64,000 nucleotides of DNA from Molanna angustata (GCA_963576475.1 OY754972.1:11057062-11121061), one strand, 5' to 3'; shown: positions 11,115 to 21,696, numbered from the stretch's first letter. Numbers and translations: made by a program. The notes: generated by a model from the sequence alone, not told the origin.

Positions 11115-11505
11115 ACACTCATATGAGTGAATTCCTTGAGGTGGTTTGAACATATTGAAAGAATGAATGATGAACGACTGACCAAAAAAATATACATGGG
11201 TGTAAGAGATGGAGTGAATAGCAGGGGCCGACCCAGAAAGGGATGGCAAGACCATGTTAATGATATTTTGAAAGAAGGAAATAAAAAAAGCTTGAATAAT
11301 CAACGAGCATGTATGAGACGATGCATGGGTGTAAAGGAGGTTAGGAATGTGTGTAGTGGCAATAAACCCGCCATTGTACACATTATAATGTACATGAAGT
11401 TAAATAAATAAATAAAAAAAAAATAGGAGTATGGCGCTCGGTTCTCTCTGCTTACCCCGTAAGGGATATGGCGTGATGGTATGTATGTATGTATGTTATT
11501 CTTAT
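11115..11505 (+). pseudogene. RTE-like LINE: polymerase C-terminus and 3' tail
   Basis: The + strand encodes LRWFEHIERMNDERLTKKIY, then RGRPRKGW and ACMRRCMGV, the conserved tail of RTE/BovB-like endonuclease-reverse transcriptases (LRWxGHxxRM ... GRPxxRW). The catalytic domain is absent. The 3' end reads TTACCCCGTAAGGGATATGG and CGTGATGGTATG, then a TATG microsatellite at about 11485-11505. That tail closely resembles the tail of SINE family 1. Related copies lie at 13.9 kb (minus) and 16.7 kb, with scraps at 24.4, 36.4 and 53.3 kb. Confidence 0.75.
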
Positions 11506-11627
11506 AACACGAATCATTAAAATTGGGATAAGAGTATTCTGTAAAGCAAGTTTAAATGAGCAATTTTACTGAGGTATTCTAAGATATGTACTTGAAGAAA
11601 CTATGTGCTAAGTACTTCCCACTATAT

Positions 11628-11655
11628 TCCCTTGGGGTAGTGAGGAGTAAAAATC
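11628..11655 (+). mobile_element. MITE-B right-end fragment
   Basis: CCCTTGGGGTAGTGAGGAG followed by TAAAAAT matches the right end of the MITE-B copies at 17.1, 20.9 and 35.7 kb. Only the end is left. Confidence 0.5.
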
Positions 11656-12094
11656 ATGCTTTCAAAAAAATAAAAAATGGACATGCTAGATTATTTAATT
11701 AGCCGTATGAGTCAGTAGTCATTAAAGGTATGTAGGTGTAACGTACCTATATATAGTGATGGCTTGATACAGCACGCTAAGAAAAACACTTTCTTTCATT
11801 GAGGTCGTTGTTCTGATGTACCTACCTGAACGTAGAACGTACATAGTCAATTATAATATAATTACGACCAAGTTTTTATATTAAAGGCACGACCTAATTT
11901 AATAGTTAATAAATGTACAGATACAATATATACAACTATAACTGGAATGTTTCAAAGAGGATATCAGATTTTTGATTCAAATTAATATAAAATCACACCT
12001 AAATAATAATGTTTTTACTATGGAGTTCCCACATAATAACGGGAGTTCTACCTCAGACCAATAATTTATAGACGAAAAGACAAAAGCAAAATAA

Positions 12095-12180
12095 TATAAT
12101 AATAAAAAAACTCTTCCTTGCACCCCGCGCAAGTGGCGAGTTTAATGCCGTATAACAATTTTTTCCACCTAACCAGTGAT
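12095..12180 (-). mobile_element. SINE family 3 fragment (3' part)
   Basis: CTTCCTTGCACCCCGCGCAA followed by GTGGCGAGTTTAATGCCGTA matches the 3' half of the family-3 SINEs at 28.5 and 56.6 kb in inverted orientation. The tRNA-like head is absent. Confidence 0.6.
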
Positions 12181-12199
12181 ACAGATAAAAACTACAGAG

Positions 12200-12500
12200 C
12201 CTATTCAAGGAACCAAATATCGTCCAAACGGTGAAAATAGGGAAACTCCGCTGGTAAGGATACGTGCATCGTATGGAAGATGACCAGACTCCAAAAAAAA
12301 ACCTCACATTACGTCCGGAGGGAAGAAGAGGTGTGGGAAGGCCTAAACTACGATGGATGGATGGAGTCGAGAAGGACCTTATGATAGCCGGTGTGCGGAA
12401 TTGGAGAGAAAAGGCCATGGATAGGGTGCAATGGAGACGATTCCTTGAGGAGGACAAGGCCCATCCTGGGATGTGGAGCTACTGATGATGATGATATTAT
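12200..12500 (+). pseudogene. RTE-like LINE polymerase C-terminus (copy 1)
   Basis: The reading frame from about 12206 gives KIGKLRW, an in-frame TAA near 12255, then RMEDDQTPKK, GRRGVGRPKLRWMDGVEKDL and RRFLEEDKAHPGM before a stop. This is the classic RTE carboxy-terminus. It ends in a short GAT repeat (12484-12495), a tail type typical of RTE elements. Everything upstream, including the YADD catalytic block, is missing. Confidence 0.75.
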
Positions 12501-13099
12501 TTATTGTAAGACAAAGATACCAAAAAGGTCGAAGAGGACACAATAGTGAGATAAAGTGAACACACCCTGAAGTAAGTTAAGTATCGTCCGCTGTGACAAA
12601 CACCATAGGTATATATGAGATGTAATTCTGAGAATTTCAGGTGTATAATTTAATTTCTTCCTTTGCACATGATCTGCATACACAAAAGGAATATGTAGGA
12701 AGAACATACTAAGTACATCCAGGATCGCTTTGTCCACCCACACCTATAAATGTACTCAATAGACAGACGTTTTCAAACTGTATCTGTATCTCTACCCCTG
12801 GTTTTTAAATTTAAATTTAATTCTCAGTGCACAAGTATCGAGCAAACAGAACTATTTGAAGAGACCAAAATGAATATTTTATGTATGAACTTCGAGTCTC
12901 TGCATGACATAGCTTCGCACTGCATTCAAATTCTGTGTTAAAAGAATATGCCAATAAAAAAACATTTTAAAACACTTTAATGGAATTGGGCATATCAATC
13001 AAGTAAACGGACTATAAATTGGAATCCATTATCTCTACACAAAAGTTAAAGTAAAGTTCAGAGTATTGATACTTTAAATAGTAAACACATAAATATTGC

Positions 13100-13400
13100 T
13101 AGCTAGATATAATGTATGGCGAACCAAACGTTGTCCAATACATCAAATTACAACGTCTACGTTGGCTTGGACACGTTTGTAGAATGGAGGATAGCCGGAT
13201 CCCAAAGAAAGTATTGGACACATGTCCTGAAGGAAGAAGAAGCAGAGGGAGACCTAGGATGAGATGGCTGGACGACATCGAGGGAGATATAAGAGCGATC
13301 GGACAGACAAATTGGAGGAGACTTGCTGTCGACAGGGCGGGATGGAGGCAGTTTCTTGAGGAGGCCAAGGCCCGCATCGGGCTGTAGCGCCATTGCTGAT
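13100..13400 (+). pseudogene. RTE-like LINE polymerase C-terminus (copy 2)
   Basis: Encodes YGEPNVVQYIKLQRLRWLGH then VCRMEDSRIPKKVLD, RGRPRMRWLDDIEGD and WRQFLEEAKARIGL before TAG, with the TGATGAT tail-like word at about 13396. The reading frame is undamaged over about 90 codons, so it is younger or better preserved than copy 1 at 12.2 kb, from which it differs at many positions. Confidence 0.75.
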
Positions 13401-13924
13401 GATATGTCCTCGAAGTACGTAATACACACTTTCTTATATATCGGTGAGCGAGTCATTCGAAGCTGGATTTGATTATTAATACAACACTAACTATTCTGTC
13501 TTAAATTTTTGTTTTATAATTTTGTGACACCAAAGTGAAAAGATTGATGTTTACTGTTTTTTTTTTAATTTTTTTATTTCATTGTGAAGACTTTTATGAA
13601 TTCAAGATGAGTCGTCATTGTTCCGTGTGATCAAGGGCGTAACCAGATTCATGGGTTCAAATCTTTGAACTTATCATTCGATACGTCCTGCCTTCGGGTC
13701 ACACCGGATGAAACAAACGACAAGAAAAAATAACTTAAAGTGTCAGACAAACGTCAATTTGGTTTGAACAGTAATTTGAATAAATTATAATTTTAAGAAT
13801 CGTCCAAATAAATTAATCTTTAGAACAATGAAAATGAAACACATGATTATAGAAAGGTTTTGCAAAAGTTTAAAAAGTTTTTATATGCGTATTACATGGT
13901 GAAAGTGTAAGAAAAAAGAGAAGT
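13401..13924. other. Unassigned AT-rich spacer
   Basis: Nothing recognised. A less AT-rich patch at about 13600-13720 has no supported ORF. Confidence 0.3.
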
Positions 13925-14258
13925 ACCATACCATACCATGCCATCACGCCCTTACCCTATTTGGTGTAAGCAGAGAGAACCGAACGCCAGACTTCTCTCT
14001 CTTGACATAAATTTCTCGATTCGTTTTTTCAAATTTCAAATATCTATTTATGTGATCGTGCCTACTTTTCCTTGGCCTCCCTCTACTTGTCGTTCTTCTT
14101 TGATCAGCATTATATACTTTTTTCTGAGACGGTCATCACTCATTCTTTCTATGTGGCCAAACCACCTTAGGGCATTTATTATCATCTTACTTACGATATT
14201 TCTTTCAATCATACATTCTCGTCTAATATCCTCATTATTCTATCATACGCCGTTTTAA
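13925..14258 (-). pseudogene. RTE-like LINE C-terminus and tail, minus strand
   Basis: The minus strand reads ALRWFGHIERMSDDRLRKK followed by RGRPRK-type sequence with frame breaks, homologous to the copy at 11.1 kb. The tail, seen on + as CCATACCATGCCATCACGCC, is the same TTACC...GCGTGATGG(C/T)ATGG end, placed at the low-coordinate side as expected for a minus-strand insertion. Confidence 0.65.
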
Positions 14259-14264
14259 ATATTT

Positions 14265-14345
14265 AAATATTTATTGAGACATTTGAAATATCAATAGAGA
14301 CGAATATATATAGGAGAACCAGTAAATCAGTTACCTACAGGGCTT
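14265..14345 (+). mobile_element. MITE-A fragment
   Basis: ATATCAATAGAGACGAA, GGAGAACCAG and CCTACAGGGCTTACGACCTG are words of the MITE-A family (best copy 30.6-31.1 kb). It is truncated on both sides. Confidence 0.6.
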
Positions 14346-14387
14346 ACGACCTGTTACGAACTGAATATTTTGCATACAAAATTTGAT

Positions 14388-14437
14388 TTTTTTTATGGAG
14401 TGTCTTGTTAGTAAAGAGTTTGGCGTTGGCCACAACC
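14388..14437 (-). mobile_element. MITE-B left-end fragment, inverted
   Basis: GTTAGTAAAGAG followed by TTTGGCGTTGGCCACAACC is the complement of the left end of MITE-B (GGTTGTGGCCAACGCTA then CTCCTCACTAAC). No body is attached. Confidence 0.5.
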
Positions 14438-14499
14438 ATTCTTTTTTTTAATTTACATATTTGGTACCCAGCTCGATCGTAATACAGCTATGTTTTTCA

Positions 14500-14930
14500 T
14501 GTTTTTCACTGTCCATACTTTATTTCATACCACTGCCACTAAGAGTCCAACCACAATCGTGAAGGCCCGTGAATCATAGCAGGGGTTACCCTCCCAGCAG
14601 CTCCACGAACAACAGACTGCCACAGAGGCCTTCGCCACGCCCGTAGTACTTTCAGTTCTTCGATTTACACACCAGGCGCAGCGTTAGCTGCACCTGTCTC
14701 GTCATCAACTCGGGTACCGCCGAGTGGGTCGTGCCGACCAATCATCACGGGGGTATGAAATGACAGTGGTATGAAATATGCATGGTGGTAGTTCTTGTTT
14801 CGTCCGACGAGCAGCCGCTCCGGGGATGAACAGAACACTTAGTTCTATAACGTTCCCTATGGAGTGGGGTAGGTAACTGCGACTTTTCCTCATTGTCCAT
14901 ACTTTATGTAAAATTGTCAAGGTCAACACA
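14500..14930. repeat. GC-richer unclassified repeat block
   Basis: This stretch is clearly less AT-rich than its neighbours. Both ends carry TGTCCATACTTTAT (about 14511 and 14895) as a direct repeat, and GGTATGAAAT occurs twice internally plus once inverted. The minus-strand ORF of 74 codons has no recognisable motif. It resembles the body of a retroelement, but the family is not identified. Confidence 0.35.
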
Positions 14931-15599
14931 GGACACAGTGTATTTATTACAGTAATTTTTTATAATAACAAATTGCTATACAATTTAATTTAAGAACAAT
15001 ATACACCATGTATGTAATATTCATGCAACGCAACTGATCAAATTAACACCTCGGCACAGAACTTCCTAGTGAGGTGTTCATTGTACCATCGCAATTACAC
15101 ACACAAGTATGCACAGACAATATTTCTAACATGTAATTGTATTGTAAACTTATATCATTTATGTTAAATTATTAATAAATAAATATATGTAGTGAGATTG
15201 ATGTGCGAGGAAGAAAAAACTGGCGGTTAGATAAGAATGAAACATTTCTGAGTACAACATAAAAAGTATGTTTATTCCGAGTGAGTAAACAATATAGGTA
15301 CGTCCAATTTACGCACCGTCAATGTAACGTCTTGAAATAAATGCGTGAGAGAAGATCACGTAGATACATCAAAGAGTTCATTGTAAAAGACAACGCAAAA
15401 GACAAACAAAATTATCATAAACAAATCGCAAAAAAATTCCCAACAATCATAATAAGTATATAAGATTATCTTCAAAGTTGGAACAAACGTGTTTCCCAGA
15501 ATATTCAGCGCATCTCTGCCATATTTATATCAAATTATGTATAATTTAGAAAGGTATTCATGATTAAAAACCAAAATATTAAATGGCAAAATGCTAATT
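14931..15599. other. AT-rich spacer with a possible LINE tail
   Basis: The words TTAATAAATAAATATATG near 15171-15188 could be an old LINE tail. No coding segment is recognised. Confidence 0.3.
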
Positions 15600-15645
15600 T
15601 CATTGTAGCGATGAGGTAGTGGGTTCGATTCCCAACAGATAAAAA
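15600..15645 (+). mobile_element. SINE family 3 head scrap
   Basis: GGGTTCGATTCCCAACAG is the B-box region of family-3 SINEs (identical at 56698-56715). The rest of the element is not visible. Confidence 0.45.
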
Positions 15646-15824
15646 AATTATAAACAAAAACACACAACTCTAGTTTCTTTGGTCTCAAAATAATAGTAGG
15701 TTAGAAGAAGTTTCCATTAGGCAATAATTTACGAACATTTCCATATAAATTATATGAATTAATATTATTTATATTGAAACGTACGTGTAGAGAGTAATAA
15801 ACCATATATAGTCCTAGACTTCGA

Positions 15825-15930
15825 GGGGTGAATCGAGAGGAATCTGCAGATAGTCGGTATGAAGAATTGGAGAGAAAAGGCCATAGACGATTCCTTGAGG
15901 AGGCCACGGCCCATCTTACATCTTACTTTT
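15825..15930 (+). pseudogene. RTE-like LINE scrap
   Basis: Codons for QIVGMKNWREKA and, after a frame shift, RRFLEEATAH match the region before the C-terminus of the RTE copy at 12.2 kb (IAGVRNWREKAMD ... RRFLEEDKAH). Only about 35 codons remain. Confidence 0.55.
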
Positions 15931-16387
15931 TCGTCCTTCAGGATATTATTTATTTGATTGTGCCATTATTTTCCTGGCCGACTACTTCTTCTGAAATGAT
16001 TGAGTATTTAAATCGAAATCGCCATTGTTATAATAGCAGCATGACTATTGATAGCAATAACAAATGGAGATCATACGGTAAAACCCAGGTAGGTAGGTTA
16101 TGTGTGTCTCGAAGCTTCGAGAATGTTATTGGGTCAAAAATAGTATAGCGGTTATATAAACCGGTCCTCCTACAAATATACATTATATATTTTATACGTT
16201 TGTACAATATGTACATCTAACATACATAATAACTATGTAATCGTGTTATTATTGTGATGTTACCTACAACAACTTTGGTCGATTTCAATAGTCATGCTGG
16301 TTTGAATCTATTATAAAAAAACAAATACATATTTCACGTACACAAATATATACATATTTTATAACTTATTTATTTTATTATGAGATC

Positions 16388-16545
16388 ATCAAGAAGAGCT
16401 CAGTTAGTAAGTAAAATATCGGTCTCCTGAGAAAAGGTATCTGATAGGAATCCCGGTGAAGACACAACTTTTTACTTTGTTTTCAGACTGGAAATTTGAG
16501 ACTATAAATATCGTAAACCTCCAGAACTCTACAATATATAAAAGT
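16388..16545 (+). mobile_element. SINE family 1-like element
   Basis: An A-box-like AGCTCAGTTAGTA is followed by GGAATCCCGGTGAAGACACA, TTTTCAGACTGGA and GAGACTATAAATATCGT. The same order is seen at 26.85 kb and in the full SINE at 42.0-42.3 kb. It is diverged and lacks the GAAT tail. Confidence 0.5.
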
Positions 16546-16689
16546 GTAGGCTTTTTTTGATAGGTTGACAATCCAACATCACTGAAAAACGTCAGTGAAG
16601 ACGGTCTTTTAACTGTTTTTCGTTCAGTTTTGCATTTTTGAAGCCTGTTATATTTATATTAAACGAGTTGTATCAAAAGTCAAAGATGT

Positions 16690-17060
16690 GGAGAGAACAG
16701 TAGGGGCCGCAGCCGCCACAGAAATAGATATTTTAAAAGAAGGAAACATAAGAAGCTTGAACAATCGACGAGCATGTATGAGACGATGCATGGATGTAAA
16801 GGAAGCCTGGAATGTGTGTAAAAATAGAGGAATATATCTTAAAATACTTTCTAAAAATGCAAATAATGTTTCCTGTGAAATATAATAATATGTACACTGC
16901 TAGCCCTAGAACAGGTATACCTAGTAGGGCAGCAATTATCTATTTTTAATGACGATTATGTAAATGGTGTGATAAATAAATAACTAAATAAATAAAAATA
17001 AATATCACTTGAATCTCTCAGATTACCTCGTAAGGGACAGGGCGCGATGGGATGTATGTA
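16690..17060 (+). pseudogene. RTE-like LINE C-terminus with a second LINE tail inserted
   Basis: Codons for DILKEGNIRSLNNRRACMRR and CMDVKEAWNVCKNRGI match the copy at 11.1 kb. The 3' end of this element (TACCTCGTAAGGGACAGGG then GCGATGGGATG) is separated from the coding part by 16890-16995, a different LINE 3' end: GCTAGCCCTAGAACAGG ... GTGTGATAAATAAATAA. That second tail also occurs at 39.85 kb (plus) and 49.8 kb (minus). Confidence 0.6.
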
Positions 17061-17111
17061 TATGTTAAAAATATTTTTTTTAAAGGATACTGATCGAAAA
17101 TAAAACATCGT

Positions 17112-17670
17112 GTTTGTGGCCAACGTTATACATTCCTTACAACCAAGTCAATCCACAATAGTATTCAATTTTGTATGGAAATCATTCAGCATTTTCATGA
17201 AATGAGTTTGTTATTTTTGATTTAAATATTTTATTATGAAAACTTGAAAATTCTTCATTGCAATTTTCTGAAAGTGATGTGTCTTTTTAATAATTAGAAA
17301 TTAAAATGATCAAATTTTAAGTTTCCTGAGTTTGAGGTTGATTGAAATATTTTACAGTAAAAAAAAAATTAAGAAGCACTGATCAGATATCCTTCAAAAT
17401 CTAATGGGGTCTAAGCGAGTATTATACATACAAATTTGCAAAATTTGAAAATAATCGAATGAGTACTTTAGTCTATAATCGAGAAAGTAGAATAAGCATG
17501 CCGTACATAGCACATTATATACAGCACACGCACACAGATACATTGAGATGAAACTTTCAGAATATAACCAGAGAATGATACCTACTAGTTGATAGTAGAA
17601 AAATAGCCTTAAAAAATTGCTAATTCATCACTCCCCAAAATATCCCCTTTGGTTAGTGAGGAGTAAAAAT
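17112..17670 (+). mobile_element. MITE-B copy 1 (about 560 bp)
   Basis: The left end reads TTGTGGCCAACGTTATAC and the right end GGTTAGTGAGGAGTAAAAAT. ACTCCTCACTAAC is repeated in inverted orientation near the two ends in this family (degraded here on the left). The body matches copies at 20.9-21.7 kb and 35.7-36.3 kb, for example AAAATCTAATGGGGTCTAAG, CAAATTTGCAAAATTTGAAA and CATAGCACA. There is no ORF, so it is a non-autonomous TIR element. Confidence 0.7.
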
Positions 17671-18120
17671 AGTTATATTTATACAAAACACGTTTTAAAA
17701 ATGTATACACTAGAGAATAACCAAACAGCTTTTTGTGTAAACAATATTTTCAATAATTCACATTTACGAAAAAGTTTAAACAAAAACAAACAAACGAAAA
17801 TTGACAAAGAAAACAAACAGAGCAGTAGTTCCTAAATACACACAAGTTAACTAATGTCAACTACCTACAGTCACACGACAAATAGACTTGTATTTTCGTT
17901 TTGTGTAAATTCACAAGTATTTTTATAATTTCTGTATACACAAGGGATATAATTTAAAAGAATAATTTTATGACACAATACAAATAGGTACCTACTTAAT
18001 ACAAACTTGCTCGCCTAATAGACTTGCCCCTGCAATGTTACCAACACAAAAATAACAAGAATAAAAATTTACAATAGTATATTAGAACTAAAACTATAGA
18101 GAGATTAGAAGCACGCACGT
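17671..18120. other. AT-rich spacer
   Basis: No element ends recognised. Possible donor/acceptor-like words occur but no supported exon. Confidence 0.3.
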
Positions 18121-18222
18121 GTCGTGCATTCTTTTATAAGGTAATTCATACCCAAATACTTGTCGCTGGTTATACCACATTGTAGGATATGCCGTGATGG
18201 TATGAATCAACGAATGAATTAA
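18121..18222 (+). mobile_element. SINE family 1 tail fragment
   Basis: CTTTTATAAGGTAATTCATA, CGCTGGTTATACCACATTGT and GATATGCCGTGATGGTATGA followed by degraded GAAT units match the 3' end of the SINEs at 42.0 and 52.6 kb. The head is missing. Confidence 0.65.
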
Positions 18223-18292
18223 TTATAAATTTTGTCATTTATTATTTTGCATAAAATAAATATATATTATTTGGATAATATATATGTTGCAG

Positions 18293-18348
18293 TTTTTGTG
18301 AATATCTCAACTCAAGAACGCCGATACTTCATTATAATTTTGTCTCAG
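18293..18348 (+). CDS. Candidate internal exon A (about 18 codons)
   Basis: A clear acceptor (ATATGTTGCAG) and donor (TCTCAG|GTAAGA) enclose 56 bases. In the frame that begins after one base, the reading is FCEYLNSRTPILHYNFVS, and one base (G) remains to be completed by the next exon. The candidate exon at 19000 starts with AC, giving an Asp codon and an uninterrupted reading across the junction. The protein is not recognised. Another open frame exists here, so this exon depends on the phase match with exon B. Confidence 0.38.
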
Positions 18349-18639
18349 GTAAGATTTGGGAAAAAGGTGCGTATTGAATTTTTTACTAAGCAAAGATATA
18401 TTTTCGGTTTGTTATACTTACACATAATAGTGTGTGTGAATAAAGAAATATATTTACACTAAGGGGCTCATCGCCACAAGGCAATTTCTTTTAATCTACC
18501 GGATTACAAAGAAATTCAACATAGTATAATATTAACTAGGAAACAGATTGATAGTGCCTCGCAAATCAACTTTTATTGGTGGATGTGCCCTAAAGTAAAC
18601 AATAAAAATATTAGACTAAAAGAAAAGAAAGAAAAAAGT

Positions 18640-18932
18640 TCATAACAAGAAAAGGAATCATTTCCTTACACAAAACACTTTAATTTGTTTCCGTATCATA
18701 TCACTGACCCTTCCTCTTCTCGCACCTTCGATTGTTTTTGTTTTATATGCTTCTATATACAATATACATTTATATACTTTTTTACTAACATAAATGGGTA
18801 CGTGTCATAAACACAATTTATCCTACCAAATGTATATGGTTGGTTGAAAGATATTGCCATATGGCTATTGGCCCGCCATTGTGCCCTTTCAATGTACTGT
18901 GTACAAAAGGTTTTAAAATAAATAAATAAAAA
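18640..18932 (+). mobile_element. LINE 3' UTR and tail
   Basis: GATATTGCCATATGGCTATT, GGCCCGCCATTGTGCC and an AAATAAATAAATAAA tail match the 3' end also seen at 21.1-21.2 kb and, inverted, at 3.8 and 38.0 kb. No coding part is recognised. It would lie inside the intron between candidate exons A and B. Confidence 0.55.
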
Positions 18933-18999
18933 AGGTTTAGGAGAGGGAAATGAAAGGAAAATTATATCGGAAGTTTACAGATAAGTATTCTGTCTTCAG

Positions 19000-19247
19000 A
19001 CTTTTTTGATACAGAAAGTGAATTTGATGAAGCAATATTCCGACCTGAATACTCCAGTTTTGCTACTTCGAACGGTGAGCTGATAAAATCTGTGCAATGG
19101 ATAGGAATAGAAAGTGTCGTACGTTCAGCAGATTGGAGAGAACACATTGGTAAAGTAATATGTAAGATTTTTAATAATACGGTAAAGTTTGAAACAACAC
19201 AAGGCCCAGTTCGATACTGGAGACAATTTCATACACAGGAGACAACA
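19000..19247 (+). CDS. Candidate internal exon B (about 83 codons), best host-gene candidate
   Basis: The acceptor ATTCTGTCTTCAG is pyrimidine-rich and the donor ACA|GTAAGT is near consensus. Between them one frame is open through 248 bases: DFFDTESEFDEAIFRPEYSS, then SVQWIGIESVVRSADWREH and TQGPVRYWRQFHTQ. The composition is protein-like, with three Trp and no low-complexity runs, unlike the chance ORFs around it. It starts in the phase left by exon A and ends in phase 0, the phase in which the candidate exon at 27774 begins. No family is recognised, and TE origin cannot be excluded. The ORF reported on the opposite strand is taken as its shadow. Confidence 0.45.
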
Positions 19248-20149
19248 GTAAGTTTATAAAGGTTTAATCGCTCCCTTGCTTTAAACCCTACTTACAAGCG
19301 ACCAACTATAAATAATTAATTAACACATTAAGGTATTTAATTAATTATAACATTGGGTAACAAGAATATAAGAGAAAGGATTCTAAATTATTCATTTGGT
19401 AAAGATTTAACGCCCTAAACAAGGAGAGAGAATGATATAAAAAATATGGCCGACATAAGAAAAAAAAATCAATTATACAGAATTATGTAAAAAATAAATA
19501 CATGATTTTACGTTTTATTTAATTTGGTTATCAAACGCGACATCCATTCGCCGGTATCGCTCAATGTTGAGCATCGTCAGAATGGTGAACAATAGTGATA
19601 AAGACAATCTATAGCTTTCAAAACAATCTATAGATTCAATACGTGGATAAAAATAATAGAGAAGGGGTTATACCAAAAAAAAAATACCCAAAAGACATCA
19701 TGGTAAATACATAGGTACAATAAAATACAAATGAAGTTAGGGGAGGTCATTGAAATATTTTACCCAAAAAACATTTGGGGATTTTTAATTGTTTAGGAAT
19801 CATGGTGACATATTATTTTAAATTTTATACAAAATATTATCTTTAAAAATTTGTAATGTTGACGATTTTATTATAACTTACTAATATAATTTAGAATGAT
19901 TTTTTAAATGCGATCCTGTGTCGTCCAACGGACTCCAATTTTTGCACCATGGTGTCTAGAACGCTGCCTTCGAGGGATCAATGAACTATCCTTCGTGCCA
20001 TTATTAAACTATAGCCAATATTATGGTTGATGTAATAATATTATAATATCGAAACAAATACCAATTCAAAATTAATACACAAATCAACCAATGCCATATT
20101 GAACGAGTAATTATCGGATCGAAAATTTTAAGAGTTATCTTCACCGATT
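19248..20149. other. AT-rich presumed intron or intergenic sequence
   Basis: No coding motif or element end is convincing. A repeated ACAATCTATAG occurs twice near 19605-19635. Confidence 0.3.
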
Positions 20150-20640
20150 TAATATTTCCTCCTCTGCCTCATGACAGTTCTGTCAGTGCCCAGACCAAAC
20201 TTCGGAACATATTCTGTGGGAGTGTTGCCACCCAATGGTGTCCTCTTATAGATTGGAGCTCCTCGATGCTGTCCGTGGGCCTCTTTAAGGTCCCATTGGT
20301 CACGCAGATTTTGTGATCTCGAAGAACAATTTTAAAGCCTTTAAAAAGTTTTGTCATAGTTATGGTGCCTAACTATTGTTAGATTCCTAGTAGGTTAATT
20401 TTTTACAGATATCTTGGTCATACCCCTGATATTTTTCATTTAAAAGATCTGAAGTCCACGAGTGTGAATCCTCCATTCACATTCGTCGATTGTTCTTTTG
20501 CACTATGGCGCCAAGATTGCTAATCTAGAGGGCTCCATGAGCTACTTTTCGTGATATACATTTTTTTCTTGTCTGTGAAGGGGCCCATTACAGTCCCCAT
20601 ATGCAGAGCGGGTGGTGGTGGGAGTAAAAAAAAATTAAAT
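20150..20640 (+). pseudogene. LINE with C-terminal zinc knuckle (R1/jockey-like) and 3' UTR
   Basis: In one + frame the sequence reads CQCPDQTSEHILWECCHPMV then RLELLDAVRGPL, the C-x-C...H-x4-C knuckle that ends the polymerase of R1/jockey-type LINEs; after a frame change it gives ADFVISKNNFKAFKKFC and a stop. A long 3' UTR (GGGGCCCATTACAGTCCCC near 20580-20600) ends in an A run at about 20628-20638. The catalytic domain is lost and there are frame breaks. Confidence 0.6.
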
Positions 20641-20921
20641 CGGATATTGCCACCAATTAGGTATAAGTGAGAGTGTATTCATTAAAAATTCCAACCTTGA
20701 CATTTAAAATGAGTTAAACATGCGGAAAAATGATACGGTATATTAATGCGGTTCAAAAGAAAACTCGAGGTGGACGCCGCGCTGCGCCGTTGCGTGAAAA
20801 ATCAACGAGCGGAAAAACTATAGGTACCTGGTGAGTTAAGCGCCTTTGATAGGAGTCAACTATAAGTAGACAGTAATTCACAACTGGCGGTGGAACTGAA
20901 GGTACATTTTAAAATCGAGTG

Positions 20922-21696
20922 GGTTGTGGCCAACGCTATACTCCTCACTACCGAGTATTTTAATTATGTATGGTAAATTTTCAGTATTAAATCTGATTAA
21001 ATCTTCCTATCCTATTCCTTTCCTTATCCTTTAGTTTTCCTTTCATTGCTATGAATTGTTCTTATATGCTATCTTATTTGTTTTTTTTTACTGCTATCTT
21101 TATTTATTATGTAATGTGATGTATATTTGTATATTTAACGTTTACTCTGGTTCGTTGGAAGAATTTGCCATAAGGCAATAAGCCCGCCAGTGTACTAATT
21201 ATATTACAGAAAGATTAAAATAAATAAATATTATCACGAAACGAGTTTGTTAAATTATTTTTTTATATAAATATTTTATTTTGAACACTTGATATTTCTT
21301 CATTGCCATTTTATAAAAGTGATGTGGCTTTATAGAAATTTTGAAATTAAATTTTAGGTTTTCTGAGCGAGGGGTCACTTTGAAATATTTGACAGTTAAA
21401 AAAATGAGATGCACTGATCAGATATCCTTCAAAATCTAATGAGGTCTAAGCGAGTATTAGATATACAAATTTGCAAAATTTGAAAAGAATCGAATGAGTA
21501 CTTTAGTCTATAATCGATAAAGTGGAATGAACACGCCGTACATAGCACACAACACACACACCAGTACATTGTGATTTAAATTTCAGAATACCTCTGAATG
21601 ATAGTTATTGATAAATCTACAATAAAAAAATAACCTTTAAAATTGCGAATTCATAACGTCACACTAAATCCCCTTGGGTTAGTGAGGAGTTAAAAT
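20922..21696 (+). mobile_element. MITE-B copy 2, interrupted by a LINE tail
   Basis: The left end GGTTGTGGCCAACGCTATAC and CTCCTCACTA, and the right end GGGTTAGTGAGGAGTTAAAA, define the element. Its body (TGATCAGATATCCTTCAAAA, CATAGCACACAACACACAC) matches copies 1 and 3. Relative to copy 1 it is interrupted at about 20988-21230 by LINE sequence. Without this insert it would be about 530 bp. Confidence 0.7.
20988..21230 (+). mobile_element. LINE 3' end nested inside MITE-B
   Basis: The insert ends GGAAGAATTTGCCATAAGGC, AATAAGCCCGCCAGTGT and an AAATAAATA tail, the same LINE 3' end as at 18.8 kb. MITE-B sequence resumes immediately after the tail (TTATCACGAAACGAGTTTG). TATT occurs at both junctions and may be the end of a target duplication. 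Confidence 0.65.

Noticed and set aside
18962..19147. 61-codon ORF on the minus strand
   Set aside because: Judged a shadow of the + strand candidate exon, which has splice sites at both ends and better composition.
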